The notes under the pieces were generated by a model. That model saw nothing but the letters and a program-made list of their open reading frames with translations, ran no database searches and had not been told where the DNA came from. Made by a program: the position numbers and the translations under genes. A stretch of DNA of 64,000 nucleotides, taken from NCBI GenBank assembly GCA_022559845.1, contig CM040121.1, positions 572,620,140 through 572,684,139 on the forward strand, read 5' to 3'. The DNA is from Amorphophallus konjac. Taxonomy: Eukaryota > Streptophyta > Magnoliopsida > Alismatales > Araceae. Numbering within the stretch: the first letter of the stretch is position 1; each line of letters opens with the position of its first letter. Shown here piece after piece: positions 11,172-21,429 of the stretch.

Positions 11172-11179
11172 TATTTATA
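11172..11179 (-). promoter_or_regulatory. TATA box of Tat LTR
   Basis: Minus strand reads CCTATAAATAGAG. It lies directly downstream, in minus orientation, of the palindrome array and upstream of the leader repeats, as expected for the U3/R boundary of an LTR promoter. Confidence 0.75.
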
Positions 11180-11193
11180 GGGCTCCGGAGGGT

Positions 11194-11809
11194 GGAGGCG
11201 TCCAGGACCCTGGACACCTCCATCAGGGCCGAACTAATATTTTATTCTATTTTTATTCATTTTTTCTGAATATTTTTGTGGGGGCGTCCACGGCCCCGGA
11301 CGCCTCCAACAGGTCCACCGAAAATCGCCGACGGCCGCACGCGGTTTGGCACAACGCGTGGTTTTGTGAGCGGCGCCTCGTGATTCAGAAATGGACGCGT
11401 CCAGGTGGCTGGACGTCTCCATAATTTGGATTTTTTCACACACGACAAACCGCCGTTCGGTGGCCGGCGCCCGTGAGGGAGTTGATGGAGGCGTCCAGGG
11501 TCCTGGACGCCTCCAAAAATATTTTTTATTATTTTTATTTTATCTTTTTATGCCAAAGCTGGCTTTATATATTTTTTATTTTTTGTTTTTATGGAGGCGT
11601 CCAGGGGCCTGGACGCCTCCATTAATATATTATTTTTTATTTGGTTGTGTCTTTTATGCCAACTGGCATTTTATATTTTTTTTTATATTTGTTTTTATGG
11701 AGGTGTCCAGGGGCCTGGACGCCTCCATTAATTTATTATTTTTTATTTGTGTTTTGGGTTTGAAAAATAAATTAAAAGAATGGGGGCGTCCAGGGGCCTG
11801 GACGCCCCC
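11194..11809. repeat. Array of seven 28-bp palindromes in U3 of Tat LTR
   Basis: Near-perfect inverted repeats with half-site GGAGGCGTCCAGG start at 11194, 11280, 11393, 11487, 11593, 11699 and 11782, each 28 bp and spaced 83-113 bp. In the 11487-11809 part the AT-rich spacers are also repeated; two of them (about 11545-11570 and 11655-11675) hold a smaller inverted repeat (ATGCCA ... TGGCAT). The array sits directly upstream of the TATA box. Confidence 0.95.
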
Positions 11810-13233
11810 ATTAAGGCCCACCCGGGTCCTCGGTTTAGGCGTTGGTGGCCGCCCGGCAGACAGCCTTCCTGATTCCGGAACCTCCTGATACGTCCGACTG
11901 GTATTGATGCCGTCCGAATGCCGTGACAAGACGATTCCGGATGCTGAGAAGGGCGGAAGAAGACTTAAGAAAAGGAAGCGCTCGAGCGATTCAAAATGCG
12001 TAAGCCGTTGCGGGGCGTCGTATAGTAATATGAGACTTTCTCAGGAGACGTCAGGAATGGCGTGTCTACACCTAGGTCTGGCCCTCTGACTGGTTTTCCC
12101 CCGCAGCCGGACTCTGGCTACGACGAGGGGCCCGACGGAAACTAGTCTAACCGTCCTCAGGGTAAGCCCGTACACCACTCCCTGGTGCGACCAGCACACG
12201 CGTACTGGTAGGCTACGACTAGTGGAGGGTCACTGAAGGAGTAGACTCTCTAGCCAACGGAAAACAACGTCTGAATCCGACGACGTACGGGGACCACCCC
12301 ACGTACCGGCCCCGTCACACGGTGACCACAGTCGGAGAAGAAACAGGACATACAGTCCACGGTCACGCACACACCGTGCGCGAGAGTCGAGAAAACCCAA
12401 GTGACGCTAAGTCACTGGACTCTGGACAGTCCTCTAGACACACTACACCCAACGGTCCTTGAGTCACAAAACTCGGGGTCAAGACCGTTGTACGCAACAG
12501 CACAAGGCCGTCACTCTAGTCCAATCTCTAGGTCTAAAACCACGGTAGCACGAGCACCGAGACAACACACGAGCTGCCAAGACCATTCCGTTGGGAAGGG
12601 AACGCAAAGAACTAAGGCCACCCACATGGGCCACGCGGAAAACATAGAAGCATGATTCCCAAGGCAACACACAAGCCGTCACGACGATTTCCCATCTTGA
12701 AGCAAGCGGGAAACCTCCAGCCCCAGGCCGGATAACTGGACTCGCAGTCCAAGGCCAAACACATGGCCCACACGGGAATCGCCTTCCAGAGAAACCCACG
12801 GCATGCGGGGGAGACCCCACCGCACACACACCGACACACGGTGACTTGTTCAAGCGTAACACAAGAGCCCGGAACACGTGGGGTCACCCGGACCCACCAC
12901 ACCTATGGGCACGCTAATCGAGGTAACACGGTCCCTCCCGACACCCCAAAAACATGGACACAGAACCCATGGGGTGTCCAGGACACTCACAAGGCCAGAG
13001 GTCGACCACTGGGTCCCAACCGGGTCGACCGTAGACCAACACAATGCGAACGGACGCTAAAAGGTCACCCGGACCCTTAAGCGCACGGGCACGTAAAACG
13101 AGGTAAACAGAACCTCCAGACACCCCAAAACACGGTCACAAAACTCCACTGGGTGTCCAAGGCACACACGGCCCACGAGGAGCACGATCAGCCGCAGACC
13201 GCCCGCCCCGGGCAGCCCGACTGGTCACCTCCA

Positions 13234-13520
13234 AGAACGCGCTGTAGGTCCATAGCGCGTTCAAGCAGAACGCGCTATGCACCTATAGCGCGACACGACA
13301 GATCGCGCTATAGCCCTATAGCGCGACTGCACAGATCGCGCTAGGATCACCTAGCACGACAAGGCAGAACGCGCTAAGGACCCCTAGCGCGACAGGGCAG
13401 AACGCGCTAGGACCCCATAGCGCGACAAGAACCGCCTTACTGTTCATCTTCTCCGATGAACGCGCCCTATCGGGGCAGCGCGACCTTCAAGAACGCGCTA
13501 CTAGAGTATAGCGCGTTCTC
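13234..13520. repeat. Array of about eight short inverted repeats in LTR B
   Basis: Each unit is a 25-27-base imperfect hairpin of the form AACGCGCTA - spacer - TAGCGCGTT or a close variant. About eight lie between 13234 and 13520, separated by short GC-rich linkers. The array is 540-830 bases downstream of the minus-strand TATA box. Confidence 0.88.
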
Positions 13521-14061
13521 AGTCCGCGCCCGAAAATGGTAGAAACCGCGGGAAAAGCCATGCCACGCCCCGTTCACCCCCAGGTGAAGGGGAAACAAAA
13601 GGGGAAACCTTCCCCAAGCCCCTAGGCATGCATCTAAACCCCTGGATCGCCCAAAAACACCGTAGAACGGGAGATCCGACTCACCCCCCCAAAAAATACA
13701 TTTTGCCCAAAACGCCCCGTTTAGCCCGCTCGGCTCACCACGGCCTACGAAACTCGCGGGAAAGGAAGTACACGGGCTGAGGGTCCATCACCCTACCTCC
13801 ACCGAAGATTACGCACACCGTGGACGCCGATCCACGAAGAAAACGCCGTTGAAGCCTCGCCGTTCCACGAACTCACGGCCGAGCTTCCACGCGCCTCCAC
13901 CGCCTCGATCCTCATCCATCCTCACCCGTGCCTCACCCGCGCCATCCCCGCCTCGCCCATGCTCCGCCCCGTCGGCCGCCGGAGAGAGAGGGAGAGAGGA
14001 GAGAGCGTGAGAAGAGAGAGGGAGAGAAATGAGAAATGAGAGGGGGAGAGATAGAAAAAGC

Positions 14062-14069
14062 TATTTATA
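14062..14069 (-). promoter_or_regulatory. TATA box of LTR B
   Basis: Minus strand reads CCTATAAATAGC, about 345 bases into LTR B, followed by a pyrimidine-rich leader (minus-strand complement of the GAGAGAG run at 13980-14050). Confidence 0.65.
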
Positions 14070-14410
14070 GGAAAATCTGGAAAATCAGAAAAATCCAGAC
14101 AAAATAGAAAATTACACCCTCACGATCCTCGGAGCGCACCGATCGCAACGGTACCACTCGCGCCCAGGTGAACGGCCCGGTTCACCCGCAACGAGGTTCC
14201 GAAGGGAGAGCCGAAACCCACGCCGGTAATCGGAAAACACACGCGGAAAAAGCCGCGGAACGCCTCCGGGCCTCCGAAACGACTCCGGATCGCGCCGATC
14301 CGAACACGAAAGATGTCCGAAACGAAATTTCGGGCATAACGGAGTCGGACACTCCGAGAAACCAGATCCGGAACCCACGAAAAAGGATCCGAAAAATCAA
14401 GGGCATTACA

Positions 14411-14479
14411 GTGTTCTTCCCCTGTGTTCTTGTCTTTGTTCTGAATTTCGAGGACGAAATTCCCTTAAGAGGGGAGGGC
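14411..14479 (+). mobile_element. Chromovirus internal 3' end with polypurine tract
   Basis: Contains TTTCGAGGACGAAATTCCC, the conserved end of the internal region of plant Del/Tekay chromoviruses, followed by a polypurine tract (14465-14479, AAGAGGGGAGGG) that directly abuts the TG start of LTR A. The rest of the internal region is missing here because LTR B lies immediately to the left. Confidence 0.82.
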
Positions 14480-14705
14480 TGTAATGCCCCAGATTTTTCA
14501 GATATTTTTTGGATTTTTTTAGTGGGTCTCGGAGTGTATTTTATGCTTTACACGTGTTTTTCCCTGATGTGCCTCCGAAACTCTGTGCAGGGCGAATGGT
14601 GGCGTTCTTCGACTCCGAGACAGTACCACTGCGTTGTGTTCCTTCCGAGGATCGCGGAGGTAATTTTTCATAATTTTGTGGCTTCCTGGAATTTTTGGGG
14701 TTTTC

Positions 14706-14717
14706 TATATATATATT
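14706..14717 (+). promoter_or_regulatory. Putative TATA box of LTR A
   Basis: TATATATATATT followed within 20 bases by a pyrimidine-rich CTCTCTCC leader, about 225 bases into LTR A. Confidence 0.55.
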
Positions 14718-15249
14718 AACATTTTCTCTCTCTCCCCTCTCATTATCTCTTTCTCACTTTCTCTCATCTCTTTCTCTCCCCCTCTCCCCGGGCGGCCAAC
14801 GGTGGCAGAGAAGGGCAAGGCGGCGATGGGGGGAGGCGAGGAACGGGGAACGGGTCGAGGATCGAGGGCCGGTGGCGCGTAGAAGCTCGGCCGCGGGTTC
14901 GTGGAGTGGCAAGGGTTTCACGGCGTTGTCTTCGTGGATCGGCGAGCTCGGGACGCGAAATCTTTGGTGGAGGTAGGGAGATGGACCCCCAGCTCGTGCT
15001 CTTCCTTTCCCACTAGTTTTGTACGCCGTGGTGAGTCGAGCGGGCATGTTTGGGGATTTTGGGAAAAATCCATATTTTTGGGGTTGAGCGTCGATCCGCC
15101 GTTTCATTGCATTTTTGGCCGATCCGAGGCCGTAGATGCGTGTTAGGGGCTATTTGGGGGCTTCCCCCTTGTTTTCCCCCTCTCCCGTGGAGGTATGGGG
15201 GCGTGGGACGAGTTTTGGGTCGTTTCCCGCCGTAGCGTTCTCGGGACGG

Positions 15250-15789
15250 TGTGACGGTCCTTCCAGTGACCGTCACAGTCTGTGACGCACCAGCTGGGTG
15301 CGTTACGTCCTGTGACGCGCCAGGGTGAGCGCGTCACAGGTCCTGTTTTGTCGGCAGGGTGTCGGTGGCACTGGCGGTCTTATGATAAACCGCCAGAGGG
15401 TGTGACGCGCCTAGGTTCGACCGCTACGTGCCTTCTCGTGTTTTCAGATCGTTGGGGTCACGAGTCTTCTGACGCGCCTAGGTAGGACCGTCAGAGACTG
15501 TGACGCACCCGAATGGGAGCGTCAAAGCTGACGCAGCCCATTCTTCTGACGCGCCCAGGTAGGATCGTCAGACGCTGTGATGCGCCGAGGGGTGAGTGTC
15601 ACAGCCTATGTTGTTATGTCTTCTAACGCACCAGGCTTGGTCCGTTAGAGACTGTGACGCCCCAGGGTGGGTGCGTCATAGTCGTTGTTTCCCCTCTCGT
15701 GTGGCGCTCCTACGTTGGACCGCTAGAGTGCTGTGATGGTCCAGCATTGACCGTTACAGACTGTGACGGCCCAAGGTTAGACCGTCAGG
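15250..15789. repeat. Array of a dozen or more short inverted repeats in LTR A
   Basis: Units of about 28-32 bases have the form CTGTGACGCRCC - short loop - GRGCGTCACAG, for example at 15250-15277 and 15312-15342. They recur to 15789 with compensating variants such as TTCTGACGCGCC ... GACCGTCAGAG. The array begins about 540 bases downstream of the TATA run. Confidence 0.88.
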
Positions 15790-17474
15790 CTCTGTGTTGC
15801 ACCGAGGTGTATTTTCGTGTTCTCCGCGATCGTTTCGTGTTGTGTCGGTCCCTAGTCAACCTGGTCGTGACCCAGTGGTCGACTTGCGGTCTTGCGAGTG
15901 CCCCAGACACCCGTGGGATCCTGTGTCCGTGTTTTGAGGGTGTCAGTAGGACCGTGCTACCTCGCTTAGCGTGCCCGTGGGTTTGAGAGTCCGGGTGGCT
16001 TCTCGCGTGTCGGGCTTTCGTGTTATGCTAGACCGAGTCACCGTGTGTCAGTGGGGGTGCGGTGGGGTCTCCCCCGCATGCCGTGAGTTTTCCTGGAAGA
16101 TGATTCCCGAGTGGGCCACGTGTTTGACCTTGGACTGTGAGTCCAGTTATCGGCGTGGCAGCTTGTGCGTTGCCTTGGGAATCATGCTTCTGTGCTTTCC
16201 GTGTAGGCCATGCATATGGCCTTGAACTGCGAGTCCAGTTGCCCAACCTGGGGCTGGAGGGTTCCCGCCTTTCCCTGAGAGTGGGATTTGGTTTGGCGGC
16301 CTGTGAGCTGCCTTAGGAAGTGTGTTTCCGCGTTTCTGTGTGGCCGAGCGTGCGGCCCGTGGACTGTGAGTCCCGTTTCTTCTCCGACCGTGGTCACCGT
16401 GCGACGGTGCGGGTTCGTGGGACGGTCCCCGTACTTTATCGGGTTCGGACGCTGTTTTCCGTTGTCTTGAGAGTCCACTCTCTTAGTGACCTGTCCACTA
16501 GTCGTAGCTTCCTACGCACGCGGGTGCGGACCCACCTGGGAGTGGTGGAGAGCGAGACCCGGTGAGAGGCGGTTTTTAGGCTGGTTACCGTAGGGCCCCT
16601 TGCCTTTGCCACCAGAGTCCGGTGGGGGGGAAAACCAGCTAGAGGACCCGACCTAGAGCAGATGGTCTGTGTGTGCACACGTAGTTGGGGGCTTAGGACA
16701 CACGCTGACGAGCGTGACCCCATCTAGTCCTTGTTATGGTACTTGTTGCGTGTCTGAGTCTCACGCCCGGGGTGTCGTAGCTAGACACTTGTGACGCGGT
16801 GTAAGACGTCAGGGGACGCATCCGGTCGTTCTTCTAGTGGGTAGGGCTCACGTTTGTTTGCAGGTGTGGACTCAAATTTTGTTGGGCCGAGGTTCAGTAG
16901 TACGGTACTGCGAGAGTAGACGGCTTTTCCGTTTATTTACTTTAGCTTGTTGGTTCTACCGTACTCCCGTTAGGTAGGGCTTCTCTTTCTGCTTGACCGG
17001 TACAATAGGAGTAGTTGTAGTGCCGAGTTTCGACCGGCCACCGGGCTACTGTTCTAGCTGTTACTGTTGCTCTTGTTGTTGCAGCTTTCCATGCCGTCGT
17101 TGTTCTCAATTGGGGTTCTGCGGGATCCCTACTGGGCCAGTGACAGGAGGCTCACCCCTACTTTTCAGGTGTGGCGATTCGTCCTCGAGGTTCGAGGTTG
17201 CGGTTCTGAGGTTCTTAGTTGCCAGCTCGCCGGGCCGAGTGTCCACTCGGTATGTGGTACGTTTTACTGCTTTAGACTGTACTTTCTGTTGGACTGGACT
17301 CTGCTGTAGTTGTTTATTTATTTCTGTTAATTGTTGAATTATCCTGCTTTATTTCCTATTTTCTTTGTGCCTCCACACTCCTTTTAGCCCTTCCGAGCCC
17401 TCCCAGCTTATGGGCGACGGTTCGAGTCTCGGGTTATCGGGCCTTCCCGGTAATCGGATTCTCGGGTCGTTACA

Positions 17475-19238
17475 TGACCCATCAACATAAAATAAATAAA
17501 TAAATAAAAAGATAATAAAAATAAAAATAATGATTATAAAAAAATACGTTTACATTTCCATGAACGCACTAACATAGTTTTCAAGCCACATAGCCCTTTC
17601 TCCTAGCGATTAATCAAGGGTTTTCTCCCCTTCGAGGAGATGTAGTTAACGTCATGACCTTTATGACACGGCGGGTTCTAGTCCCGACACGTTACCCACT
17701 ATCGTATGATCAGCCAGATGGCGCGCACCCACGGCTCCGCCACTTCGGTCTTTGGAACCTGAATAAATTGTCACATTGTGATTAACACGCCCATGGACTA
17801 ATAACAATATAAATAATTAAATTAAATAGACAAAAAAATAAGATGAAAATTAAGTGCGTCCACAAGCCCCCTGTTGGTCGACCGACTGTCCAATCCAGTC
17901 GACCGACCCTCCCTTGGTTCTGCCTATTCGGCTTGGAAACGCAGGTTTTCACCCTGGGAAAATTAAATTAAAATATTTATGAATAAAATAAATGAGCAAT
18001 TGGTTGTGTAAACCGCCGTGAGGGCCATCTCATAGTGAGACGCCCGATGACTCGGCTTAAACATGTGGGTATACCCCACTTCCGGAAAACGTGATTTGTG
18101 TGTGAATTTTTGAGTTAGCAACCTCGGCGGCCTTGTGTCTTGCGGGTTAACCTCGTGTTTCGTGTGACGAGCGTGTGTCCGTGGTCGATGACATGTTGGC
18201 GGTTTCACAGCGGGTCCTTACTTAGAGTGACATTTTCCCACTAGTCGTAACTTGCATTGGTACGCGTATGCCGACCCACTTGGGAGTGGTGGAGAGCTAG
18301 ACCCGAGAGAGACAATTTTAGGCTGGTTTCCATAGGGCCTCCCACTGTGGCGGCTCGAGCCCGAGGTGGGAGGAAAACCAACTAGAGGGCTTGACGTAGC
18401 GCAGTCAGTCAGTGTGTGCACATGTGGTCGGGGACCTTGGACGCGTGATGACGAGCATGACTCCGACTAGACCCTTGTCTTGTGTTCTGTGTACGGTGTC
18501 TCAGTGTCCGCCTGGGACGCATAGGGATACACCTGGGGCTGTGGACTAAGTAGTCAATGGACGTATCCGACCTTACTTCTAGTAGGTAGTGCTCCTGTCA
18601 CTCGAATATAGTGACTCTAGTTTTCTTACCGTGGCAACTTAGTGCTTGGACGACTGAGGGAAATTGGATGCGTAACATCGACTTGTGATTTATTATGAAT
18701 GGCCGTGGTTCATATGCGATTAAGTTACTTTCTTTTAATTGTCAATTGCTATTCTCATGTCATAGTTAGCATTCTGATTTGTTGTTTATAGCTTCGCATG
18801 TTTGCCGTTGTGAGGTGAGGATCCGCGGGACCCCTACTGAGCCGATGACATGAAGCTCACCCCCTTTATTTTCATGTGAGGCGTGGCTAGCACGTTGTGT
18901 TTCAAAGGCGTCGTGTGGGCTCGGTGGTCAGTCGTAGCACCAGTTTGCCAGAGGCAGGGTATGTTCTGTAGTCTTGTACTTTTCTAATTTATTGCACTTA
19001 TGTATGGACATGTGGACTCTGGACTTTATAACTGTTAAATTGTACAATTATTAAATGGCATAGTTGTTTATTTTCTCGCAATTAACCATGTTAATTATTA
19101 ACGACATTGCAATAATTTAGATTCTTGTACACATCCACTCCATCCTTTTTACCCTTCCGAGCCCCCGACTCGTGGGTGGCGGGTCAAGATCCAAGAATAT
19201 CGGGGTAATTATCGGTGTTCGGATATTGGGTCATTACA
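17475..19238 (+). mobile_element. LTR C, related to A, start interrupted at the A junction
   Basis: The right part (18220-19238) aligns with the right part of LTR A (16480-17474): shared GTCCACTAGTCGTA-type segment, GGGAGTGGTGGAGAG, GGAAAACCA, and the end CTTCCGAGCCC ... GGGTCATTACA. The left part is AT-rich with little similarity. The first five bases of a TGTAATGACCC start appear to be missing at 17475, as expected if element A inserted within them. Confidence 0.65.
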
Positions 19239-19386
19239 GAGTGAGTGCGACTTCAGACGAAAGTTGTTCCCACTCGGAGCGACTTCTCTCTGTCCCTCTC
19301 TCTACCCCCAACTGATCTCTCTCCCCTCACTTTCTATGACCGCTGTTGGAGGGGAAGACCTCCTCCGATGTCCCCACTCCCCTGAG

Positions 19387-19389
<3 letters not shown>

Positions 19390-19437
<48 letters not shown>
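19390..19437. repeat. (TC)n microsatellite
   Basis: Uninterrupted TC dinucleotides for 48 bases inside a longer pyrimidine-rich stretch. Confidence 0.97.
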
Positions 19438-19439
<2 letters not shown>

Positions 19440-20135
19440 GTTTGTGACTATCGAGGGGGGGGAGCTTCTTTGGCGTCCTCCTCCCTTGAGCTCTCTCTCT
19501 CTCTATGCTCTTCTCTCTCTCCCTCTATTTCTATCTCTAACCATCGCCGGAGGGGGAGACCCTCTCCGACGTCCCCCCCTCCCCCTGTGCTCTCTAAATC
19601 TAGCTAAATCAATCTAAAAGGCGTCGACTTAACTCGATGTGTTTAAGAAATAATGTCTACCTTATTTGACGCAATTCAGCTAATTACACACTCTCTCATC
19701 TCATCTCATCCCATCTCTTTCTATCTTCCTCTCCGTCTCTCTCACTTTATCCTCTCCCCCACCCCCAACTACTCTCCCACCCCACGACCTTCCCTCTCCC
19801 CCATCGCCTCACCGCCGGCGGCCCTCATCCCAGCTGATCTCTCCTCCCATCCCCACCTCAGCTACTCTCCCATCCCGTCGGCCCCTCTCCCCTATGGGTC
19901 CTTGGTTGACATTCTCATCGAGAAGATCGAGGACCTCCTCTCCGGCCTCCTCCTCCTGCCCGCCCCACCTCGTCCCCTGAGCAACTTGCATAGAAAGAGA
20001 GAGAGAGAGTCCACCCTACCTCGTCCCTCGAGCAACCTGCACGGAAAAAGAGAGAGAGATGTAAACTCAAGGACAAGTTAGTCTTTTCTCTCCTAACTAG
20101 GAGGGGAAATGGGTTATTAAAATAACGCGGGTTAC

Positions 20136-20181
20136 AGTGAGGGTATAAATCTAACAATAGTGAGGGTATAAATCTAACAAT
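20136..20181. repeat. Perfect 23-bp tandem duplication
   Basis: Two identical units containing AGTGAGGGTATAAATCTAAC lie directly head to tail at 20136-20158 and 20159-20181. Confidence 0.95.
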
Positions 20182-20655
20182 ACTACATATATTAGGGTAT
20201 TGTTTATAATATGCAAAAGTAAGAACTTATTTGCAAATATGCTATTTTCGGGGGTATATGTAAAAATCTTTATTTATTTTCTCCAGGGTTTGCTGACCCG
20301 GCCGACCCGGTCTCGGCGCGGGACGGGTCGGGTCGGGCGGGTCGCACAGCGACCCGATCCGCCCCTTTGGCTCTCGACGCGATTTTTTGTGAATTTTTTT
20401 TAAAATTTTTAATAAATTTATTTTGAAAGATTAAATGTTATATATATTTAAAAATATTAGAATGTAGAGTTTATTTATGATAATAGATCCATGCTACATT
20501 ATACATAATAAATTATATAAAAATTACATATTACACTGCTTAATTAAACATCCTATTATATATAATACATAAAAATTTATTTCAATTACTAAATATGTAA
20601 AAGGAAACAGTGATATAATAATGGCATTCATTCATGAAGTATAACATACAAAAAC

Positions 20656-20776
20656 TCACTAATCCTCGTCCATGTGTGAAGCCCGAATCCCAAAACTCAC
20701 TCATCCTCCTCATCTGTGTAACCCGAATCCCAAAACTCACTAATCCTCATCATCAGTGAAACCTGAATCCCAAAAT
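20656..20776. repeat. Three tandem copies encoding an acidic tail in hAT-1
   Basis: About 48-base units with CCCAAAACTCACTAATCCTC and variants appear three times. On the minus strand each encodes an FWDSGFTDDED-like end followed by a stop; the right-most copy (20740-20776) is the actual C-terminus of the BED ORF. Confidence 0.85.
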
Positions 20777-21297
20777 TCATCATCAGATACATGAGACTGA
20801 TCACCCGTATAATCTAACTCTATCCTAGTGGGTGGAGGTACATGTGGGTGAGACTGAAAATATGTAACCATTTGCACAAATGATGGGTCGTGTGCTGCGG
20901 TGGAGGGTACATGAAAATCTGTAAAAAAAGTCCTCACTACATCGATAGCTTCAATTCTATCATGTGCGACTGGTGCTGGTGCTGGTGCTGCTCGAACTCT
21001 GGATGTGGAGGAAGATCCTGCTCCGCCCTGTGCTCGTGGTGGAGGTACCCGGGACGTAGAAGAAGATGTCCTCGGTGTGCTACGAGAACCGTATCTATCC
21101 TGTAACTGTGTCCGAAAGGAATGTCGAACATCTCCCGGAACTCGGTCGCATGCACGAACATCGCGTCCCACTCCCGCAAGGTGCTCCGCAAACCTGTGTA
21201 TGCCGGTGACGCGATGTTCGCAGTATCTACAGTGCACATGTCCATCACCCTCAACAGAGTATCCATGCTCCCACGCAGGGTGACGTCGTCCGTCCAT
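20740..21297 (-). CDS. Second BED zinc-finger protein of hAT-1
   Basis: 185 residues from the ATG at 21297 (MDGRRHPAWEHGYSV). The N-terminus holds a BED-type finger: HCRYCEH, then HRFAEHL, then an RACDRVPGDV segment typical of fingers attached to DUF659 transposases. The rest is serine/proline-rich, then a short hydrophobic segment and an acidic tail (DDEFWDSGFTDDED). It has no catalytic domain. A splice acceptor (TTTGCAG) lies just before the ATG, so an upstream non-coding or coding exon is possible. It lies 3' of the transposase on the same strand, 132 bp beyond its stop. A DNA-binding accessory or regulatory role is inference. Confidence 0.68.
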   Translation of the reverse strand: MDGRRHPAWEHGYSVEGDGHVHCRYCEHRVTGIHRFAEHLAGVGRDVRACDRVPGDVRHSFRTQLQDRYGSRSTPRTSSSTSRVPPPRAQGGAGSSSTSRVRAAPAPAPVAHDRIEAIDVVRTFFTDFHVPSTAAHDPSFVQMVTYFQSHPHVPPPTRIELDYTGDQSHVSDDEFWDSGFTDDED

Positions 21298-21429
21298 GAT
21301 GACCTGCAAATGATGTAAAAGTTTACATTAGTGATTTCAATGACAAGTACATAACTCTATATATGAAGAAATCTGTAATTAATTATTAGTTAGTTATAAA
21401 TGTAACCAAATGATACATACTAATAAAGA

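Larger units (their letters stand above)
1..12070 (-). mobile_element. Ty3/gypsy Tat-lineage LTR retrotransposon, 3' LTR outside window
   Basis: Reading right to left on the minus strand: 5' LTR (9919-12070), primer binding site, gag, aspartic protease, G-patch-like segment, reverse transcriptase, RNase H, a second archaeal-type RNase H, integrase, and at least 1.18 kb of 3' spacer. The second RNase H after the Ty3-type one is the hallmark of the Tat lineage (Ogre, Retand and relatives). The left LTR is not seen: nothing in 1-1187 matches the LTR at 9919-12070. Frameshifts in gag, protease and integrase make this copy non-autonomous. It interrupts LTR B at 12070/12071. Confidence 0.88.
9919..12070 (-). 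mobile_element. 5' LTR of the Tat element (2152 bp)
   Basis: On the minus strand the LTR begins TGTAGACACG at 12070 and ends CGCTCACA at 9919, giving canonical TG...CA ends. The start matches the usual TGTAGACAC start of Tat LTRs, and a primer binding site abuts the end. It contains a TATA box (11172-11179), an upstream array of seven palindromes (11194-11809) and a downstream array of six tandem repeats (10084-10545). The partner LTR lies outside the window, so the ends are inferred from motifs and from the break in LTR B at 12071. Confidence 0.78.
12071..14410 (-). mobile_element. Del/Tekay-type LTR B, truncated by the Tat insertion
   Basis: On the minus strand it starts TGTAATGCCCTTG at 14410 and runs left until cut by the Tat LTR at 12070. 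The region 12071-13000 is similar, in reverse complement, to 15970-16630 of LTR A. It has a minus-strand TATA box (14062-14069) and an inverted-repeat array (13234-13520). Its missing end should lie beyond the left edge of the window, past the Tat 3' LTR. Whether it is a solo LTR or part of a full element cannot be seen. Confidence 0.8.
14480..17474 (+). mobile_element. LTR A, 3' LTR of a Del/Tekay-type chromovirus (2995 bp)
   Basis: Starts TGTAATGCCCC directly after a polypurine tract and ends GGGTCGTTACA, giving the TGTAA...TTACA ends typical of Del/Tekay. The length of about 3 kb is also typical. It has a TATA run (14706-14717) followed by a CT-rich leader and an array of short inverted repeats (15250-15789). 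No coding sequence is seen; the short frames in it are fortuitous. Confidence 0.85.
19239..20283. other. Intergenic, low-complexity CT-rich, no gene seen
   Basis: Mostly pyrimidine-rich with a (TC)24 microsatellite at 19390-19437 and further CT-rich runs to about 19900. The open frames here are compositional artefacts. A 23-bp perfect tandem duplication lies at 20136-20181. The last part is AT-rich and was continuous with 27149 onward before hAT-1 inserted, so it is the original distal upstream sequence of the PPR gene. Confidence 0.7.

Noticed and set aside
12401..13344. Short open frames in 12401-13344 and 15654-16565
   Set aside because: Inside LTRs A and B; no domains, and related LTR copies do not keep the frames.
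13234..13520. Regularly spaced palindromic repeats resembling a CRISPR array
   Set aside because: Plant nuclear LTR context, spacers 5-15 bases, variable repeats and no cas genes.
19264..20081. Leucine/serine-rich open frames
   Set aside because: Translations of CT-rich low-complexity sequence.
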